This document shows, piece after piece, positions 6,280-10,554 of a DNA stretch of 10,554 bases (within the stretch, counting starts at the first letter, position 1; each line of letters begins with the position of its first letter). The notes under the pieces were generated by a model, which was given only the letters and a program-made list of their open reading frames with translations, searched no databases and was not told the DNA's origin. Location: NCBI GenBank assembly GCA_030609125.1, contig JAUWCW010000041.1:1-10554 (forward strand), in the 5' to 3' direction. Source of the stretch: Candidatus Rokuibacteriota bacterium (lineage in GTDB: Bacteria > JAUVQV01). The translations under genes and the position numbers were made by a program.

Positions 6280-8049
6280 TTGTTTTCCGAAGATTTGCTT
6301 GACGACATCAGGAGTGCAAACGCCATCAGCGAGGTCGTTTCCGAGTTCCTGCCGCTGAACAAAAGTGGCAGTAATTACAAAGGGTTATGTCCTTTTCACG
6401 CGGAAAAGACTCCTTCCTTCATGGTCAATCCCGAAAAGAGGATCTTCCATTGCTTCGGTTGCGGCGAAGGTGGCAATGTCTTTGGTTTTGTTATGAAACA
6501 TCAGAACATGACCTTTCCCGAGGCGGTGCGCTACCTGGCGAAAAGGGGAGGGGTGCGGATTCCGGAGAACCTCCCCCCCCGGCAGCGAGAGCGCGGGAGG
6601 GAGAAAGAGCGTCTCCAGGAGGCCAACGCCGCTGCCGCGGAGCACTTCCGGGAGAACCTTCTCGGCCCGCAGGGGAAGAGGGCCATGGCCTATCTGCTGA
6701 AACGGGGCATGAGCCGCGAGACGATCGACGGCTTTTCCCTCGGCTGCGCCCGCCCCTCGTGGGACGCCCTCTCGAGGGCACTGCGGGCGAAGGGCTTCAA
6801 GGAGGAGGAGCTGGTCAAGGCAGGCCTCATCGTCCCCAGGTCGAGCGGCGGGTTCAACGACCGCTTCCGCAACAGGATTATCTTCCCCATCAACGACCTG
6901 CAGGGCAACGTCATCGCTTTCGGCGGACGTATCATGGGCGACGGCGAGCCGAAGTACCTGAACTCGCCCGAGACGCCCCTTTACAACAAGAGCAAGGTGC
7001 TCTACGGCTTCGACCGGGCGCGGGACACCTTCCGCAAGGAAGGCTTCGGCGTAGTCGTCGAGGGCTACTTCGACTGCATCACCGCCCACCAGGGGGGAGT
7101 CAGAAACGTGGTGGCCACGTCGGGGACGGCGCTGACGGACGATCACCTCCGGCTGATGGAAAGATACAGCCCTCGGTGGACCGTCATGTTCGACGGCGAC
7201 ACCGCCGGAATCCGCGCGGCCAAGAGAAGCCTGGCGCTTTTCGTCTCCCACGGGCTTTTCGCCCGGGGGGTCCTTCTGCCGGAGGGCGAGGACCCCGACT
7301 CCTTCTTCTCGAAGAACGGAAAAGACGCTTTTTGTGCCCTGCTGGAAGGCGCGGAGAGCCTGATGGATTTTTTTATCGGACGGACGGTGCAGGAGCACCG
7401 TACGGGAACGGTGGAAGGCAAAGTGGCCGCTGTCCGCGAGGTAGTGCCGCTGCTGGCAAAAGTAAAAGGAAACGTTGAGCTGGCGGAATACGTCGGTCTC
7501 GCCGCCCACCGTCTCGGTGTCAAGGAGGAGGTCCTGTGGTCAGAGGTCCAGGCGACTGCTTCCCAGGGGAAGAAAGGGAAGCCGCCCGTCGCCAGGATCC
7601 CGCTTTCCCTGAAGTCGGGGCGGGCGGAGGAGACCGGGATAGTCAGGGCCATGCTGAACAGCGAGGCCGTTGCCGCTCGGATGAAGAAGGAGGTTTCCCT
7701 CGAGGACCTCGAAGACGATGACTGCAGAGCGGTCGCGGCGCGCATCTTCTCCCTCCTTGACGAGGGCGTCACCGGCGGTATCGGTGATCGCCTTCACTTC
7801 GAAGAGGAGCACCTCAACCGCCTGGTCGCGTCGTGGCTGGCCGACTCTCGTTTCTCAGGGGACGAGAAGACGGCCCTCAGGGAGGCAAGGGACTGTCTTG
7901 CCCGCCTTGGAAAACGGCGCGTCGACCGGGAGAGCCTCCTTCTTCAGGAGAAGATAGTGGAAGCCGAGCGAACAGGAAACAAGGACGTCATTCACAAGCT
8001 GCTCAGGATAAAACAGGGACTCAGGCTGCAGGCCGGGCCGGGCAGTTGA
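6280..8049 (+). CDS. dnaG: DNA primase
   Basis: DnaG lays RNA primers for the replisome and docks on the replicative helicase through its C-terminal domain. The 589-aa product is full length. The CHCC zinc finger is C37, H40, C58 and C61 ([11 protein letters not shown] and FHCFGCG). The polymerase core includes [10 protein letters not shown] and the Toprim motifs VVVEGYFD (E261) and [15 protein letters not shown] (D305, D307). The helicase-binding region occupies roughly 450-589. The start is TTG 6280; no ATG or GTG lies in frame between the preceding stop and the zinc finger, and residues from 2 match the family N-terminus. AAGGAG (6262-6267) is 12 nt upstream, a long spacing that with TTG predicts modest translation, as expected for a scarce protein. 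A run of eight C (6573-6580) lies in frame after the zinc domain. rpsU is not found upstream. Confidence 0.97.
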   Translation: MFSEDLLDDIRSANAISEVVSEFLPLNKSGSNYKGLCPFHAEKTPSFMVNPEKRIFHCFGCGEGGNVFGFVMKHQNMTFPEAVRYLAKRGGVRIPENLPPRQRERGREKERLQEANAAAAEHFRENLLGPQGKRAMAYLLKRGMSRETIDGFSLGCARPSWDALSRALRAKGFKEEELVKAGLIVPRSSGGFNDRFRNRIIFPINDLQGNVIAFGGRIMGDGEPKYLNSPETPLYNKSKVLYGFDRARDTFRKEGFGVVVEGYFDCITAHQGGVRNVVATSGTALTDDHLRLMERYSPRWTVMFDGDTAGIRAAKRSLALFVSHGLFARGVLLPEGEDPDSFFSKNGKDAFCALLEGAESLMDFFIGRTVQEHRTGTVEGKVAAVREVVPLLAKVKGNVELAEYVGLAAHRLGVKEEVLWSEVQATASQGKKGKPPVARIPLSLKSGRAEETGIVRAMLNSEAVAARMKKEVSLEDLEDDDCRAVAARIFSLLDEGVTGGIGDRLHFEEEHLNRLVASWLADSRFSGDEKTALREARDCLARLGKRRVDRESLLLQEKIVEAERTGNKDVIHKLLRIKQGLRLQAGPGS

Positions 8050-8068
8050 GAATTTGAGGAGGATAGGA

Positions 8069-9847
<1,779 letters not shown>

Positions 9848-9867
9848 GGGGTCACACACATCTTTCC

Positions 9868-9895
9868 TTGACAGGCTCCCTCTCTGGCTTATAAT
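9868..9895 (+). promoter_or_regulatory. Consensus promoter driving the tRNA
   Basis: TTGACA (9868-9873) and TATAAT (9890-9895) both match the sigma-70 consensus perfectly, with a 16-bp spacer of the kind common at stable-RNA promoters. It starts 20 nt after the rpoD stop. The predicted transcription start is near 9902, only 4-5 nt before the mature tRNA end, so the 5' leader removed by RNase P would be very short. Confidence 0.88.
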
Positions 9896-9906
9896 TAAGC
9901 TTTTCC

Positions 9907-9982
9907 GGGCCTATAGCTCAGTTGGAAGAGCCACCGGCTCATAACCGGTAGGTCCTAGGTTCGAGCCCTAGTGGGCCCACCA
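9907..9982 (+). tRNA. tRNA with anticodon CAU, probably tRNA-Ile2 rather than elongator tRNA-Met
   Basis: The 76-nt cloverleaf is complete. The acceptor stem pairs GGGCCTA with TGGGCCC (one U-G), and the D stem pairs GCTC with GAGC over an 8-nt loop. The anticodon stem ACCGG/CCGGT carries the loop CTCATAA with CAT at 9940-9942. The variable loop has 5 nt and the T stem CTAGG/CCTAG has the loop TTCGAGC. The discriminator is A and CCA is encoded (9980-9982). It is not the initiator: pair 1-72 is G-C and the anticodon stem lacks three G-C pairs next to the loop. C4-G69 and C5-G68 match the reported TilS determinants of E. coli tRNA-Ile2, whereas E. coli elongator tRNA-Met has U4 and A5. As I recall, E. 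coli ileX also lies close to rpoD. After lysidine modification it would read AUA. tRNA call 0.98; Ile2 identity about 0.75. Confidence 0.96.
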
Positions 9983-10045
9983 ATTACCATCCAGCTGATA
10001 CGAGAGAGGCTTTTGGCAGGAGATTTTCATACAATCGGCGAACGT

Positions 10046-10072
10046 TTCCCCCGCCGCCGTGAAGTGGGGGAA
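10046..10072 (+). other. GC-rich hairpin downstream of the tRNA
   Basis: TTCCCCC (10046-10052) pairs perfectly with GGGGGAA (10066-10072) over a 13-nt loop. It lies between the tRNA and the terminator hairpin. A TACAAT sequence (10030-10035) would be a 5-of-6 -10 box just upstream, but no -35 is visible at normal spacing. It could be part of the tRNA trailer, of a small RNA, or of the leader of the following gene. Confidence 0.4.
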
Positions 10073-10077
10073 GAGCA

Positions 10078-10112
10078 GAGGGGTGCATCTTCGGATGCAC
10101 TCTTTCTTATTT
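10078..10112 (+). terminator. Intrinsic terminator with UUCG tetraloop
   Basis: GTGCATC (10083-10089) pairs perfectly with GATGCAC (10094-10100) around a TTCG loop closed by C-G, the exceptionally stable UUCG tetraloop. The stem extends outward with G-U, G-C, G-U and A-U pairs. A T-rich tract (TCTTTCTTATTT, 10101-10112) follows. It should end transcripts from the tRNA promoter. Only 37 nt separate it from the next start codon, so it may also act in the leader of that gene. Confidence 0.75.
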
Positions 10113-10124
10113 GGGGGATAAGCG

Positions 10125-10142
10125 CCTCCCGGTCCGGGGAGG
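10125..10142 (+). promoter_or_regulatory. Hairpin covering the ribosome-binding site of the second NIF3 gene
   Basis: CCTCCC (10125-10130) pairs perfectly with GGGAGG (10137-10142) over a 6-nt loop GGTCCG. The 3' arm contains GGAGG (10138-10142), the Shine-Dalgarno that sits 7 nt before ATG 10150. When folded, the ribosome-binding site is masked, so initiation would need the hairpin to open through ribosome competition, a binding factor or temperature. Confidence 0.5.
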
Positions 10143-10149
10143 GACTTTG

Positions 10150-10554
10150 ATGGTCCGGGTCGGCACTGTCGCCCGGATCATAGAAACCATAGCGCCCCTG
10201 CACCTTGCCCTCCCGGGGGACAACTGCGGCCTTCAGCTCGGCAGCCCGTCCCGTCCCGTCCGGGGAATTCTCGTGGCCCTCGACCCTTCGCTGGATGCGG
10301 TCCGCAGGGCCGCCGGCCGGAAGGCGAACATGCTTGTCACCCATCACCCCCTTTTCTACGAGCCCATCAGGCGGCTGGACACTTCCACCGCCACCGGCGC
10401 GGCGGCGGCTCTGGCAATCTCGAAGGGCGTGGCGGTCTACTCGGCACACACCAGCCTCGACGCCGCCCCGGAGGGACTTGCCCGGGAGCTGGCGCGACGC
10501 GCCGGCCTGGAAGACGTCCGTTTCTTCCCCTCCAGCCTCTCCGAGCGGTGGTTC
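10150..10554 (+). CDS. NIF3/YbgI-family dinuclear metal protein, 3' end outside the window
   Basis: The first 135 codons of a canonical NIF3 (DUF34, YbgI/YqfO) protein are present and open to the window edge. Features are PGDNCGLQLGSPSRPV near residue 23, ILVALDPSLDAV, VTHHPLFYEPIRRL with metal ligands H65 and H66, and YSAHTSLD with D104. These align in spacing with H63, H64 and D101 of E. coli YbgI. The C-terminal H and E ligands lie beyond the window. Some members have been annotated as GTP cyclohydrolase 1 type 2, but the in vivo role of the family is unsettled. Start ATG 10150 is preceded by GGGGAGGG with 7-nt spacing. No full promoter fits between the upstream terminator and the start. 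It is clearly different in sequence from the 317-aa NIF3 protein at 2899. Confidence 0.93.
   Translation, partial: MVRVGTVARIIETIAPLHLALPGDNCGLQLGSPSRPVRGILVALDPSLDAVRRAAGRKANMLVTHHPLFYEPIRRLDTSTATGAAAALAISKGVAVYSAHTSLDAAPEGLARELARRAGLEDVRFFPSSLSERWF

Noticed and set aside
10245-10260. Tandem CCCGT repeat at the start of the second NIF3 gene as a phase-variation tract
   Set aside because: There are only about three copies and they encode ordinary residues of the protein; this is too short to expect slippage.

Overview
The window reads as a piece of a GC-rich bacterial chromosome (low 60s percent GC by eye) with every gene on the + strand. It carries housekeeping genes only. The order yqeY, NIF3-like, mutS2, dnaG, rpoD, tRNA(CAU), NIF3 is a variant of the macromolecular-synthesis operon (rpsU-dnaG-rpoD in E. 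coli). The arrangement and the RpoD type (regions 1.1, 1.2, 2, 3 and 4 with a long spacer between 1.2 and 2.1) fit a Desulfobacterota (former Deltaproteobacteria) or related lineage best. This placement is inference, since no rRNA or species marker is present. There are no mobile elements, CRISPR arrays, phage genes or toxin/defence modules.

Region 1 (1-2291) is the tail of a histidine cluster. A promoter (TTGACT, 17 bp, TACAGT) and a 9-bp leader hairpin precede hisB (imidazoleglycerol-phosphate dehydratase). Then come hisIE (fused cyclohydrolase and pyrophosphatase) and an uncharacterised class I SAM methyltransferase, joined by a 3-nt gap and a 4-nt GTGA overlap. hisH, hisA and hisF, which act between these steps, are not between the genes.

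Region 2 (2292-9847) is the replication/transcription block. A promoter with a perfect TATAAT lies directly after the methyltransferase stop. It opens a leader of about 110 nt that can fold in two mutually exclusive ways. Then follow yqeY, a 317-aa NIF3-family protein (GTGA overlap) and mutS2 (5-nt gap). An AT-rich 79-nt gap with a probable internal promoter precedes dnaG (TTG start) and rpoD (strong Shine-Dalgarno). rpsU is absent from its usual place before dnaG.

Region 3 (9848-10554) holds a promoter with perfect -35 and -10 boxes and a complete tRNA with anticodon CAU. Its acceptor stem has the C4-G69/C5-G68 pairs of the lysidine-modified isoleucine tRNA (Ile2), so a default call of tRNA-Met may be wrong. 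Next come two hairpins, the second a UUCG-capped intrinsic terminator, then a hairpin covering the ribosome-binding site of a second, canonical NIF3/YbgI gene that runs off the window.

The protein genes look ordinary and intact, and I found no undescribed system. The points worth a second look are the RNA-level structures, the tRNA identity, the two divergent NIF3 homologues flanking dnaG-rpoD, and the methyltransferase coupled to the histidine genes. Five of nine genes use GTG or TTG starts, so automated start calls here need care.
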